Source: Simmondsia chinensis (taxonomy: Eukaryota > Streptophyta > Magnoliopsida > Caryophyllales > Simmondsiaceae). From it: DNA of 64,000 bases. The number at the start of each line of letters is the position of its first letter. Within the stretch, counting starts at the first letter, position 1. Below are positions 46,457-56,658 of the stretch, piece after piece. A program made the position numbers and the translations under genes. The stretch is taken from the NCBI GenBank assembly GCA_018398585.1, contig JAGTTD010000009.1:9429193-9493192 (forward strand). Reading direction: 5' to 3'. The notes beneath the pieces are model-generated. The model made no database searches, was not told where the DNA came from, and worked only from the letters and a program-made list of their open reading frames with translations.

Positions 46457-47103
46457 TAGTTCTTTCTCTCACAAATAAACCACAACCTGAGTTCTGAACG
46501 GAGTCTGATAACTCCTTATCTACTCTTTCTTTACTCAGTAGGCTTCTATTAACCTCATCAATTGTGATAGTTGACTTACCACCGTAAATCATGCTTTCTA
46601 CAGAACCTTTATATGAAGTAGAGAATGAACATAACAATAACATAGCTTGATCTTCATCCTTAGGAGCATCATCAAGCTCCTTTAATTCTTGAATTAATGA
46701 ATTAAATTCATTAATATGATTCTTAAATTACGTATCTTCTGACATACGAAACATGAACAATCGACACTTAACTGCGAGCTTGTTGGAGACTGACTTGAAA
46801 CAGAACATATCCTACAATTTCTCCCACAACTCCTTAGCGGTCTTCACTTCCAGGACTTCAGCCGAAACGTCATCGACAAGACACATCTGAATTTCCGTAA
46901 GAGCCCTTTCGTCTAACTCCTCCCACTGTGCATCGGATCAACTCTCAGGTTTCTTCTATTTCCCGTCTAAAGCTTTCTTCAAGCCACTCTGAGTCAAGAT
47001 GCCCTTAACGCGAACTTGCCATAAACTAAAACTCCTTTGACCACCAAACTTCTCAAATTTAGATTTAACTACAGACATCATAGTATCAAATCAAAATAAA
47101 CAT

Positions 47104-47116
47104 GGCTCTGATACCA
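47104..47116 (-). other. Primer-binding site (initiator tRNA-Met) of nested copia
   Basis: The minus strand reads TGGTATCAGAGCC two bases inside the 5' LTR. This is the canonical copia primer site. Confidence 0.9.
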
Positions 47117-47118
47117 AT

Positions 47119-47777
47119 TGTTCAGGTAATCTGGACAAATCTGATATACTATGATACTAATTTGTGATGGAAAAACTTGAACAAACTTGATATACTCCGA
47201 TATCAATTTGTTAGGAAATTAATACCTCCTTAATGTGGAACTTAACACCCCAGAATTGGATTCGATTCAAATACTATAACAAACAAGAGAAGTAAACAAA
47301 AGAGGCAAAGGAGAACAAATGAAGAACACAGAGATTTACGTGAAAACCCTCTTCAATCGAGAGGGAGAAAACCACGTGCGAAGATTGAGAATCTTTATTG
47401 AGTATGAATAATGGAAGAATTACAACGACACTTCATCGGAATGAGATCTATGGAGAATTATTAAATCACTCCCTCTAAACTCTCGTAATGCTCTCCGATC
47501 ATCTTGATGACGGCAGCTCACTTTGATTGGATGATTGGATCAAATTGGATCACCAAAACAGAATTCCTAGACCCATATTTATACTAAACGGCTAGGGTAT
47601 GCGGAAAATGACTCCCGATCTATCGGGGTCCCAATGGATCGGCCCTCCTTCTATTGCAAATCTTGATTTTTTCTCTAGCGTTGCTCTTCGATCGATCGGT
47701 TGTACCGCCCGATCGATCGGCTTGCTCACGGCCAAAATCATGACTAAATTACAAAAATTTGAGGCATATTTCTAACA
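47119..47777 (-). repeat. 5' LTR of nested copia
   Basis: On the plus strand it reads TGTTCAGGTAATCTGG ... ATTTCTAACA. It is 659 bp and contains two CGATCGATCGG words near 47690-47720. The adjacent initiator-Met primer site on the minus strand (47104-47116) fixes the orientation. Confidence 0.9.
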
Positions 47778-48020
47778 AGTTTCATCGGTGGTGGGTGTGG
47801 GTTCATTTTGAGAACATCTCACACCATTCGATTCAGGATAATTCTGCTCGTAGTACTGCTCTTGTTCCCAACTTAAGGTGTCTATATAGGGAGGTGACGG
47901 ACTAGGTTCTAAAACTTTCCATTCCTGGGTATTAAATTGAACTACTTTAGGAACTTTAGGCGGTCGATAAGAGTTAGAACTAGATCGACCAGCTCCAGAT
48001 GAAGATGAATTATGAGCCAT

Positions 48021-48299
48021 GATGTTGTTAATGTATAATTATAAAATATAAGTAAGAATGCAAGTTAGTTAAATAAAAATGACAAGTAAATAAAATTTCG
48101 ATACTAATTTTACAAAGCGAAAACTGAAATTTGAACTTCTACAAGCAGAACACAGTTGAAACTTCGAACTTGAGAGATTTAGAGCAAATAATTGTATGTA
48201 AGTAGAGAAGATAGAATTGGAGAGATTGTTATGTGGTGAAATGAGAAAATGAGGTTAGTATTTATAGGGGAAAAAAAATTAGCCCCCCAACGGGCTCGG
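48021..48299 (-). other. hAT 5' leader
   Basis: This is AT-rich sequence between the transposase ATG at 48020 and the GC-rich terminal part. It includes CCTATAAATACTAACC on the minus strand near 48256-48270, a plausible TATA element for the transposase. Confidence 0.45.
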
Positions 48300-49107
48300 G
48301 TCGAGTCGGGCCCAGGCCTCTTCCATTTTGAGGAGCTCCATGGCCCGGCCCAAACGGGGTGGGCCGGGTCGGGTTCCGGGCCAACCCAACTTACTTGCCA
48401 CCTCTACCGGTCGTCATGGAGCGGCACTGGCCGCCACTGGGTCCAGGTAGGGTTTCGAGCAACAGGGTGTCGCCGCTGAGGAAGAAGAGAATTGGGGGAT
48501 ACGATTTGAATTTTAAATATAATTACTATTTTACCCTGAATTTATTTTTAGGTACTTAATTGCTACATATTCGAATATTTTAGATACAAATTTTATAAAA
48601 AAAATTTGTTAGTTTAAAAGCCCAGCCCTCCTCCGTTATGAGGCGGCCCGTGGCCCGGCCCAAACGGGGTGGGCCGGGTTGGGTTCCGGGATGACCTGAC
48701 CCACTGGCGACCTCTACCATTCGTCGTGGAGTGGCACCAGCCACCACTAGGTCGAGCTAGGGTTTCAAGCAACAAGGTGTCACCATTGAGGAAGAAGAGA
48801 ATTGGGGGATACGAATTGGGCTTTAAGTATAATTGCTATTTTACCCCTAAAATTTATTTTTAGGTACTTAATTACTACACATTCGGATATTTTAGAGAAA
48901 AATAAGGCTGGGTTGGGTTGGGCCAACCCGGCCCACTGGCCACCTCTACCGGTCGTAGTGGACTAGCACCGGCCACCACTGGGTTGAGTTAGGGTTTCGA
49001 GCGACAGGGTGTCACCGCTGCGGAAGAAGAGAATTGGGGGATACAAATTGAATTTTAAGTATAATTACTATTTTACCTTGAATTTATTTTTAGGTACTTA
49101 ATTACTA
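48300..49107. repeat. Three tandem copies of hAT terminus plus flank
   Basis: Units of about 200-310 bp begin near 48300, 48615 and 48895. Each joins a GGCCCGGCCC-rich hAT-end segment ending CCACCTCTA, or a slightly changed form, to the same flank, which includes GAGAATTGGGGGATACRA, then TTATTTTTAGGTACTTAATT. Copy 3 is cut at 49107 by other sequence containing an L1 fragment, and its flank appears to resume near 50219 (TTTTAGAGAAAAAT). The copies differ by many substitutions. Open frames crossing the units are not supported as genes. Confidence 0.75.
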
Positions 49108-49204
49108 CTTTCTCTCATCTAATTCTCTCTATTTTCTCATCCCCTTTCCCTTCTTTCTTATCCCAAATTCTCTTAATTCTTAGGTTTAGCCTCGGAATTT
49201 TGAG

Positions 49205-50110
49205 GAGGAATTGGTATTGTCATAGGTGATGGCCTTGACACTGCCCTTTGGACTGATTACTGGATGCCATGTGGTCGTCTTTCGAAGCGCTTCCCTGCTC
49301 GACTACTCACCTCCTCTGGACTTCATTGGGATTCTCGGGTCTCATCCATTATTGACGGTGGTCGGTGGAGGTTTCCACAGGGTTGTTTGGTGCTCCGACC
49401 CATCTGGGCCATGATTGATTTTTGCCCGCAGGCTGGTGTAGCGGACTCCATCCTGTGGTTAGGTGATCCCTCGGGGAGCTTCACCACAAAGTCCGCTTGG
49501 GAGATGTTGCAGAGTAGGAGAGAGGAGGATACCATTCACCACGTTCTGTGGTTTCAGATGCATATTCCGAGGCACTCCTTTATTCTCTGGCTCGCGTCTC
49601 GGCAGCGGCTTTGGACCCGGGACTGGATTCAACGTTTCGGAGCATTAGAGGTTCAGAGCGTTTGTGTTCTCTGCGGTTCTACCGACGAGACTCATGGGCA
49701 TCTTTTCTTCGCCTGTTCCTTTTCTGCCTCGGTCTGGAGCTCTGTCACTCCGAGTACATCTATTGCTTGGCCTACCCTTCCTTGGGACGATCTTGTCACT
49801 TGGGCTGCTCAGCATCTAAGGGGGCGAGAGATTGGCAGTATCATTGCTCGACTCTGCCTCTCTGCGACTGTGTATACTATCTTGTACGAGCGCAACCTTC
49901 GGGTTCAGTGATCTCAGTCCAGATCAGTTGCGGCCGTACAAGAGGAGATTACGGGTTTAGTCAGGAGCCGCTTACTTACTGCTCCTTGGCTCAGAGGAGC
50001 TCATCGTTACACCTCCTTTCTCGGCACTAGGGTTTTGGGTCTTAGTTTCTTCTTTGTTCCCTTAGTTGTACTTTGGTTGCTTTTGTATGGACTTTGTCTG
50101 GACTTTTCTG
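49205..50110 (+). pseudogene. LINE ORF2 C-terminus (zf-RVT domain)
   Basis: 49264-49911 reads through the zinc-binding domain after RT: KSAWEMLQSRREEDTIHHVL, IPRHSFILWLASRQRLWT and CVLCGSTDETHGHLFFAC. It parallels 2734-3222 and 2373-2777 on the other LINE copy. TGA at 49909 and a frame change near the beginning break it. The N-terminal IGDGLDTALWTDYWMPCGRL overlaps in another frame at 49226-49280. No RT core is present. Confidence 0.85.
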
Positions 50111-50217
50111 ACATTGTTTCATATTTGTAGGCTTCGGCCGCGTCCTGGGGTATGCCCCTTGTAGTTTGTACTATTTTTCATTTCATCTATATATTTCGCT
50201 GACTTACCAAAAAAAAA
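49205..50217 (+). mobile_element. 5'-truncated L1-type LINE 3' fragment
   Basis: This is the same family as the LINE at 2190-7740: both share the terminal GGTATGCCCCTTGTAG/GGTATGCCCCTCGTAG word and an ACCAAAAAA tail. It begins within the zf-RVT region, as expected from incomplete reverse transcription, and ends in an A9 tail at 50209-50217. The sequence 49108-49204 between the tandem repeat and the LINE match is CT-rich and unexplained. No clear target-site duplication was found. Confidence 0.85.
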
Positions 50218-50371
50218 TTATTTTAGAGAAAAATATTATTAAAATTTTTGTTAGTGTTAGAAAATTTAAGACGGTAAAATTTGTAATTATATATTTTATC
50301 CCGGAGGGTTTGCCCATTTGTATGTCAATACTTTAACTCTTGAGAACAAGAGTCATTTGATGGCGGGGTAT

Positions 50372-50642
50372 TGATACTATTATTATCAAGGGCGACGCTC
50401 AAATTAGTTTCGAGCCTTCCCGACTGCCACGTCACCCATGCCACATCAACAATGCCACATTATCAACCTAAAACCTAATTAATTACTATAAATAAAGGCT
50501 AGAATAGGGCAGTGAATATGTTGAGATTTATGATGTGTTTACTCTCTCTCTCTCCCCCCCTCCAAAGCTTCTTCTATGTTTCTCCCCCCTTCTTCTCTGT
50601 ATTTCTCCCCTTTCTGATACTATCCTAATATAATTGACATCA
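50372..50642 (+). repeat. Possible solo or orphan LTR
   Basis: The segment starts TGATACTATTATTATC and ends AATTGACATCA, with CTATAAATAAAGG (50487-50499) and a CT-rich leader downstream. The organisation is like the gypsy LTRs at 20634 and 37045. Flanking 5-mers do not match and no primer site follows, so this is tentative. 50220-50371 holds the rest of the tandem-repeat flank and no gene. Confidence 0.35.
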
Positions 50643-50736
50643 AATTAGCCTGATCCAATTATATATAACATTGAAATTGTGATCTGAACAAGTGAATTTT
50701 GCACTTCTTGAACGTTGCAAGGACCCCAGTGATTAA

Positions 50737-51785
50737 GGCTCCGTTTGTTTCGTAAGAAAAGTGGATTCGATGAATATGTTTTTCTTTGGAAAAGGTTTTC
50801 CAAGAAAATTGAAATCCGATTGAGGTTTTCCTTTTGTTGTTTCAAAGGAAAACTTGCTTCCACATTAATGTTTTCGTATATAGTTTAAAAAAAATATGTT
50901 TCGTAAATCATCCTACATCTTATTACAAGACAATATATGTAGTAATCCAACATATATAAAAGGTAATAGAAAATTAAAATTAGCTATCAAAATTTTATAA
51001 AATAGGAAAATTATCTATCAAATATCCTAAAATTTGAGCATTTATTACCTAAGTATCATATCATTTTAATATATATATAATAAGGTACCTTGGGACACGA
51101 AATTTTATCACCTAAAAATAACATGCATTCGAATATAGTGAATGTTCATTAACGTGTTATGCTAGCATTTTCTTACAAAAGAGACCGGTTTATGATAGGG
51201 ATACACATATATATTATTAAAACTCGTATTCTACATCAACAATTTTTATTTATAATCTACCAAATTTGGCAAAAAATTACCTTATTTATAAAATTTTTAA
51301 ATTTTAGAGCACTTGAGTGATAAAACTTTCAAACTTTATGATACATCATTGTATATTAACAAAACATCAGAGTATCCGTGTAATAAACATTCAAATCCCA
51401 AGGTACCTAATTGATAACTTCCTTATATAATATTATATAGTAATTCAAACTGATGAAAATTGTTTCTTTTAAAACCATGATAAAGTAACATCTGGCTCTA
51501 TTTGATTATTCAGTCTAATTCCTATTCAGCATTATGATGTTAAAGTTTACGTTCCAATTCGGTTAATTTTGGTTCCATCCATATCCGCACGATAATTACA
51601 GCAAAGGCTCTTGTGCCACTTAGAATTGTGACTTCTCTTATTTTACAAGGGAAGTCATTTTCCCTCCATTGGGGGAAAAACATTTTCCGTCGGAAAAGCT
51701 TTTCTGTCAAAGAAAGCATGCCAAGCGAAGGAAAATATGAAAACTAATTCCTAGAATCATATTTTCCTCCAAAATAAACGGAGCC
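50737..51785. mobile_element. PIF/Harbinger-type non-autonomous element
   Basis: The ends are GGCTCCGTTTGTTT at 50737 and its inverted form AAATAAACGGAGCC ending at 51785 (one mismatch), flanked by TAA at 50734-50736 and 51786-51788. The 3-bp TAA duplication and the termini fit PIF/Harbinger (Tourist-like) elements. Subterminal TTTTCC-rich words also face each other. No transposase frame is visible in its 1049 bp. A stretch at 59205-59330 resembles the inner right part (AAGTCATT and AAAAGCTTTTC words). Confidence 0.78.
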
Positions 51786-51859
51786 TAAATATTAATTTAT
51801 GAAAATTAGTAATTATAATATATTATTTACAAATTAAAAATATACAATTAAATTATTGG

Positions 51860-52230
51860 CATTTTCAGCAAATGGTCCTTGTATTGTGCTTATTGGATCA
51901 GTTTAATCCTTGCACTTTTAAATGTATCAATTTTAGTCCATCCACTATTTATATTGTGTCAATTTGATTTATAGAGTGAATATTATGTTAGGTTATTGAT
52001 TTTGAAAGTTCGGCTATGCGTAGGGTTAAATTGAGTCAATGAATTGATTTGAAGTAGATCACTTGCATCTAAACATGATTGCATAAAATTATATTATTAA
52101 CTTTACTTTACTTTGATCATTGTACTAAACTAACACAATATAAAGTACATGGACTTATTTAACACAATTAAAAGTACAAGGGCTAAATTGATATAATAAA
52201 TAAAGTACAAAAATTTTTAGTGTGAATAAC
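51860..52230. repeat. Imperfect inverted repeat, MITE-like
   Basis: AATGGTCCTTGTATTGTGC and TTTAATCCTTGCACTTTT near 51873-51920 face AAAAGTACAAGGGCTAAATT and AATAAAGTACAAAAA near 52170-52215. This is the arrangement of the common plant repeats with TTAGTCCTTGTACTTT words. Ends and duplications were not resolved. The rest of 51789-52345 is AT-rich without a gene. Confidence 0.45.
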
Positions 52231-52345
52231 TCTAAATTATCTGTCATATTCAATTTATATATGAACATATAATATTAAATATTACTACTGTGTAATTTAT
52301 ATATTTAGTAAATATTATCTAATATTAAAGACTTAAGGAAATTAC

Positions 52346-52661
52346 TGTTGTAAAACTATAGAGATATTATACTCTATAAGATGGTAATAAAAAGACAAGC
52401 CCAAATATAATTAATAAAAAATAATAAGTATTTTATAGCAGAACCAAACTATTTTATTTACTCTTTTTTCTCTCTTTTGTTTTTTCTTTCTTTTCTTCTT
52501 TTTCTTTTCTTTCTTTTTTTTCTTTCTCCTTTTTTTTTTGTCCTTCTTTTTCTGCTGTGTTCAGAGCATGTGTTGTGTAATTATATACAAATGAAGGGGT
52601 GGGGGTGAGTTACCACCCTTGAGCCTATGTGTGACACTTGTCACAATTTTTTATATACTCG

Positions 52662-52693
<32 letters not shown>

Positions 52694-52796
52694 CGTAAAT
52701 AGGTATTTTATATAATTTTTAATTTTCTATAATATTTGATAATATTCAAACTCGACTCTAAAATTTATCCCCGAGAAATATCCAATATTTACAACA
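52346..52796 (-). repeat. 3' LTR of minus-strand copia
   Basis: On the minus strand it starts TGTTGTAAATATTGG and ends TATAGTTTTACAACA. It contains a (TA)n run near 52665-52684 and a TC/T-rich tract (52455-52560). It is longer than the 5' LTR because of these tracts. Confidence 0.88.
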
Positions 52797-52952
52797 CTCC
52801 CCCTTTGGATATTTTCCGTTATAACAGGACATAGTGTCCAAGCTAAATACGCCTGCCTCATTAAAAACCTTGCTAGGAAAACCCAGTGGAAAAAACCACA
52901 GCGAAGGGAAAAAGAGTACAGCTCATATTTAACTCCCTCTCATGAGAACATA

Positions 52953-55900
52953 TTAGTGAGAAGCGTTTTTGAGTTGACGCATACCAATCTTATGAACTAA
53001 CTTCTCAAAAGTTGACGTTGGTAAAGCTTTCGTGAACAGATCTGCCAGGTTCTCACTTGAGCAAGCTTGTTGAACATTTATTTCACCCATCTTCTGAAGC
53101 TCGCGTGTAAAGAAGAACTTTGGTGAGATATACTTAATTTTGTCGCCTTTAATGTATCCACCTTTGATATGAGCAATACATGCAGCATTATCTTCACATA
53201 GTATTGTTGGACTCCCCCTGATCATTGGAAGACTGCATTCTTCTTGAACGTGTTGAATAAGGGATCTCAGCCATAAGCATTCTCTACTGGCTTCATGAAG
53301 TGCGAGTATTTCAGCATGATTTGAAGAAGTTGCTACTATTGTCTGCTTGGTAAATCGCCAAGATATAGCAATGTCACCATAGGTGAATAAATATCCTGTC
53401 TGTGAATGGCCTCTATGTGGATCAGACAAATATCTTGCATCTGCATATTCAACCAATATCGGACTTGATTGTCACTGATAGTATAATCCAATATCAGATG
53501 TATCACAAAGATATCGAAAGATATGTTTAATTCCACTCCAATGTCTCCAGGTAGGCGTTAAGCTATATCTTGCTGACAAATTAACCGAAAAGGCTATATC
53601 TGGCCTCGTATAGTTAGCGAGATACATCAGTTCTCCTATTGCACTTAAATATGGCACTTCAGGGCCAAGAATTTCTTCATCATTCCCTCGAGGTTAAAAC
53701 AGGTCCTTATTCACATCAAGTGATCGAACAACCATCAGGGTGCTCAACGGATGTGCCTTGTCCATATAAAAACGTTTAAGCACTTTTTCTGTATAAGTAG
53801 ATTGATGGATTAAAATTCCACCAGATAAGTGCTCTATTTGCAGGCCAAGACAATACCTTGTCTTACCGAGATCTTTCATCTCATATTCTTTATTTAGATA
53901 TGCAATAGCATGTGTAATCGCTTCAGGTGTTCCTATGATGTTCAAATCATCAACATAGACTGCTATTATAGCAAATCCACAATTCGATTTCTTAACAAAA
54001 ACATATGGGCTAACTGCATTGTTCACATATCCTTCCTCCAGAAGGTATGTACTAAGACGATTGTACCACATTCGCCCTGATTGTTTCAATCCATACAATG
54101 ATCTCGGTAATTTAATTGAACACAGCTCTCGAGGTTTTGAGCTATATGCTTCTGGCATTTGGAGCCCTTCAGGGACTTTCATATAGATATCATTATCAAG
54201 TGATCCATATAGGTAAGCCGTTACTACGTCCATAAGACGCATGTGGAGTCCTTCAGAGACTGCCGGGCTTATTAAAAATTGAACGTAATTGTATCTATTA
54301 CATGTGAATATGTCTCTTCATAGTCAATTCTTGGCTTTTGTGAGAAGCCTTGAGCTACAAGTCGTGCTTTATATCTTACGACTTCATTCTGCTCATTTCT
54401 TTTTCGCACAAAAACCCATTTGTAGCCTAGGGGTTTCGTGTTTTCAGGCGTACGGACTACAGGTCCAAAAACTGCACGTTTAGCGAGTAAGTTTAACTCC
54501 ACTTGTATTGCTTCTTTCCATTTCAGCCAGTCATCTCTTCTTTGACATTCTTGAAGAGATCTAGGCTCAAGATTTTCACCTTTTGTGGTCAAATTAGCAG
54601 CCATATTATACACAAACACTTGATCAAGAATCGTATCATTTCGATTCCATCGAATGCCAGTAATGGCATAGTTTATCGAGATTTTTTCATTCTTGACATT
54701 TTCAGATACTTGATACCCTCGAGGAGCTAATTCGTCTTCTGTTTTTGGGATTTGCATTGGTACCACTTCAGGGGTTTTCTTTTCAAGACTTATAATAAAG
54801 GACTCAATTTGTTTATGTTGCTCTCTTTTCTTTCTTGGGTTCTTATCTTTAAAACCAACAGGTCTACCACGCTTCTGGCGTGCAGTAGAAGTATTTGCCA
54901 ATGTCTTAGAAGACTGTTCGTTCGGAATATCAATTCGAATGGGGGCATTCATAGCTGGGACATGTGACTTCGTCACTCTTTTTGTGTCAACGAATGCATC
55001 TGGTAATTGATTTGCAACATTTTGTAAATGAATAATCTTCTGGACTTCCATTTCACATTGATTCATAGGTGGATCAAAATGTGATATAGATGATGTATTC
55101 CAATCAATTTCATGCTTCTCCAGCTTTAGTTTTTCTTCCCCTAATTCTGGGAACATTGTTTCGTCAAATTTACAATCTGCAGACTGTGCAGTAAAAATAT
55201 CTCCAGTGTTCAAGATATTTTATAATTGACGGGGACTCAAACTCAACATAAATTACCAGTCTCCTTTGGGGACCCATATTTGTGCGCTGGAATGGAGCAA
55301 TTAGAACATATACAGCGCAACCAAAAATTCGTAGATGGGATATATCTGGTTCTTGACCAGAAACAAGTTGTAATGGGGAGTATTTATGATAGACAGCTGG
55401 CCTAGCACAAATAAGTGCTGCCGCATGTAATACAGCATATCCCCATGCAGAACTAGGCAGCTTTATTTTTATAAGCAATGGTCTAGCAATTAGCTATAGA
55501 CGTTTAATCAGAGATTCTGCAAGACCATTTTGTGTATGCTGGTGAGCCACATGATGCTCAACTGTAATCCCAATTGACATACAATAGTCATTAAGAGCTT
55601 GGGACATAAATTCTCCTGCATTATCAAGACGGATCTTCTGGATCGTGTAATCCAGAAATTAAGCTCGTAATCGGATTATTTGTGCAAGGAGTCTCGCAAA
55701 TGCCACGTTGCGAGTAGACAATAGGCAAACATGTGACCAACGTGTTGAGGCGTCCATCAATATCATAAAATATCGAAATGGTCCACATGATGGAATAATA
55801 GGCCCACATATGTCTCCTTTTATTCTTTCCAGCAAAACAGGAGATTCAATCCCAATTTTAGTTGGGGATGGCCTTATAATCATTTTTCCTTGAACACAAG

Positions 55901-56460
55901 CAGCACATAAAATCTCATCAGGAGAAAGAATCTTCAGGTTTTTTAATGAGTGCCTATGAGAACTTTCAATAATTTTTCTCATCATCGTTACACCTGAATG
56001 ACCGAAACGATCATGCCGCGGGGTGAAAGTTTTGTAGTTAGTTAACTACTGTATTTGATTCAATCGGGTTTATATAAGTATAATATAACTCGGAAGAAAG
56101 TGCTGACAATTTTTTCACTATTTTCTTTCTTCCTGAAATAAGCGACGTAATATAAAGATATTTTTTATCACCCTTATTTATTGTCTCAATATGATAACCA
56201 TTGCGACGAATATCTCAAAAACTGATCAAGTTTCTTTGTGATCTGCTGGAAAACAGGGCATCGTTTATGTTTAGTTTTGTCCCTTCAGGGTACATAACAT
56301 ATGCTCTTCCGGAGCCTTCAACCAAATTTGAAATACCTGATATTGTATTGACATTTGCTTCAGCTAATTATAGTTGAGAAAAATATATTTTGCTTTTGAG
56401 GATAGTATGTGTCGTTGCACTGTCTGCTAGACATAAATCTGCATCTTTGATCAAATCCAT
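52953..56460 (-). pseudogene. Copia pol (PR, IN, RT, RNase H), broken
   Basis: The protease region near 56425 reads CLADSATTHTI; the usual DSG is DSA. The GAG-pre-integrase zinc motif is at 55880-55985 (SHRHSLKNL ... CAACVQGK). Integrase has GDICGPI and LDNAGEF for the two Asp, and GLAESLIKRL for the Glu, then CAVYVLIAPFQR near 55310. RT spans 53694-54600 with KARLVAQGFSQ, DVVTAYLYGS and YVDDLNIIGT. RNase H at 52953-53456 has VEYADARYL, HAEILAL and LCEDNAACIAHIKGG. Stops or shifts lie near 56380, 56035, 55660, 55495, 55213, 54270, 53695 and 53475. This copy served to interpret 1-1357. Confidence 0.9.
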
Positions 56461-56658
56461 ATTTCTATAAAATATATATGTATTAGTGATATTCCATTTA
56501 AAATTTTATTGAAAATAAAGTATTAAGATAAAATACCAAAACATATTATTTTATTTACACATATTCTCAAGCTATATTTTACATCAACCTACACATACCA
56601 TTATATTACAAGTAAACCAAATTTTAGTACAAAAATATAATAGAAAAATATAAAAATT

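Larger units (their letters stand above)
42207..46462 (+). mobile_element. Full-length RTE-clade LINE nested in copia gag
   Basis: This 4256-bp insertion lies between perfect 12-bp duplications TTTCTCTCACAA (42195-42206, 46463-46474). It has a CT-rich start, a C-rich 5' region, one endonuclease-RT frame on the plus strand, and a (TTG)n tail at 46440-46456 typical of RTE-type elements with short simple-repeat tails. The copia gag frame resumes on both sides. It is the youngest layer of the hAT/copia/LINE nest. Confidence 0.93.
41107..47081 (-). pseudogene. Copia gag, protease and RNase H tail remnants
   Basis: Gag starts at the ATG at 47081 (MMSVVKSKFEKFGGQRSFSL) and runs, with stops, to 46475. 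It resumes at 42194 after the LINE with REITENKESDHGGNK and a zinc knuckle whose second Cys is lost (CNFFHKKGHIKRDC). 41452-41979 holds the protease active site WILDSGCSYHVCP and a GAG-pre-integrase motif. Near 41400-41450 only YGKKKRARF of integrase remains before a jump to TSRNVTFDES of the later pol. 41107-41358 ends with DNLSDMFTSVLPSRKF, the tail of RNase H. Integrase core and RT are deleted, so it could move only with help in trans. Confidence 0.85.
40403..47777 (-). mobile_element. Degenerate Ty1/copia element inserted in the hAT gene
   Basis: It has LTRs at 40403-41031 and 47119-47777, a primer site TGGTATCAGAGCC on the minus strand (47104-47116), a polypurine tract AAGGTGGAGGTT beside the 3' LTR, and perfect 5-bp target-site duplications AGTTT (40398-40402, 47778-47782). 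The duplications restore the hAT reading frame. Internally, most of integrase and RT are deleted, and gag is split by the RTE LINE at 42207-46462. The LTRs are clearly diverged in length and sequence, so it is older than the copia at 26996. Confidence 0.93.
38482..48020 (-). pseudogene. hAT transposase (BED finger, RNase H-like fold), interrupted
   Basis: The N-terminus is at 47783-48020 (MAHNSSSSGAGRSSSNSYRP). The reading runs across the copia insertion, from NEPTPTTDET to ETHTSSRRNISDVWNHF at 40397, into a BED-type zinc finger (C and H residues near 40270-40350). Further in, 39640-39830 reads GAIIEACREWGIDRN and IFDNATNND, the first catalytic Asp region, then RYICHVLHLMVMDGLQ, the insert-domain C/H motif. 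39354-39620 is the WSSTVEMLERI block. The C-terminal part near 38500-38660 has MLVTLKDGM, and TAA is at 38482-38484. Frameshifts and stops lie at several places. The enzyme would excise and reinsert the element; here it is dead. Confidence 0.88.
38250..48406 (-). mobile_element. hAT DNA transposon (RICESLEEPER-like), split by nested insertions
   Basis: A minus-strand hAT transposase gene extends from 48020 to 38482, interrupted at 40398 by a copia element. The right end is placed at 48406, where the minus strand reads TAGAGGTGGCAAGT followed by GGCCCGG-rich subterminal sequence, as in many plant hAT elements. The left end was not found; sequence merges with the gypsy gag near 38250, with a repeated word TTATTGATGAATAAT at 38241 and 38281. 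The right-hand terminus is tandemly repeated in the flank. Confidence 0.75.
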
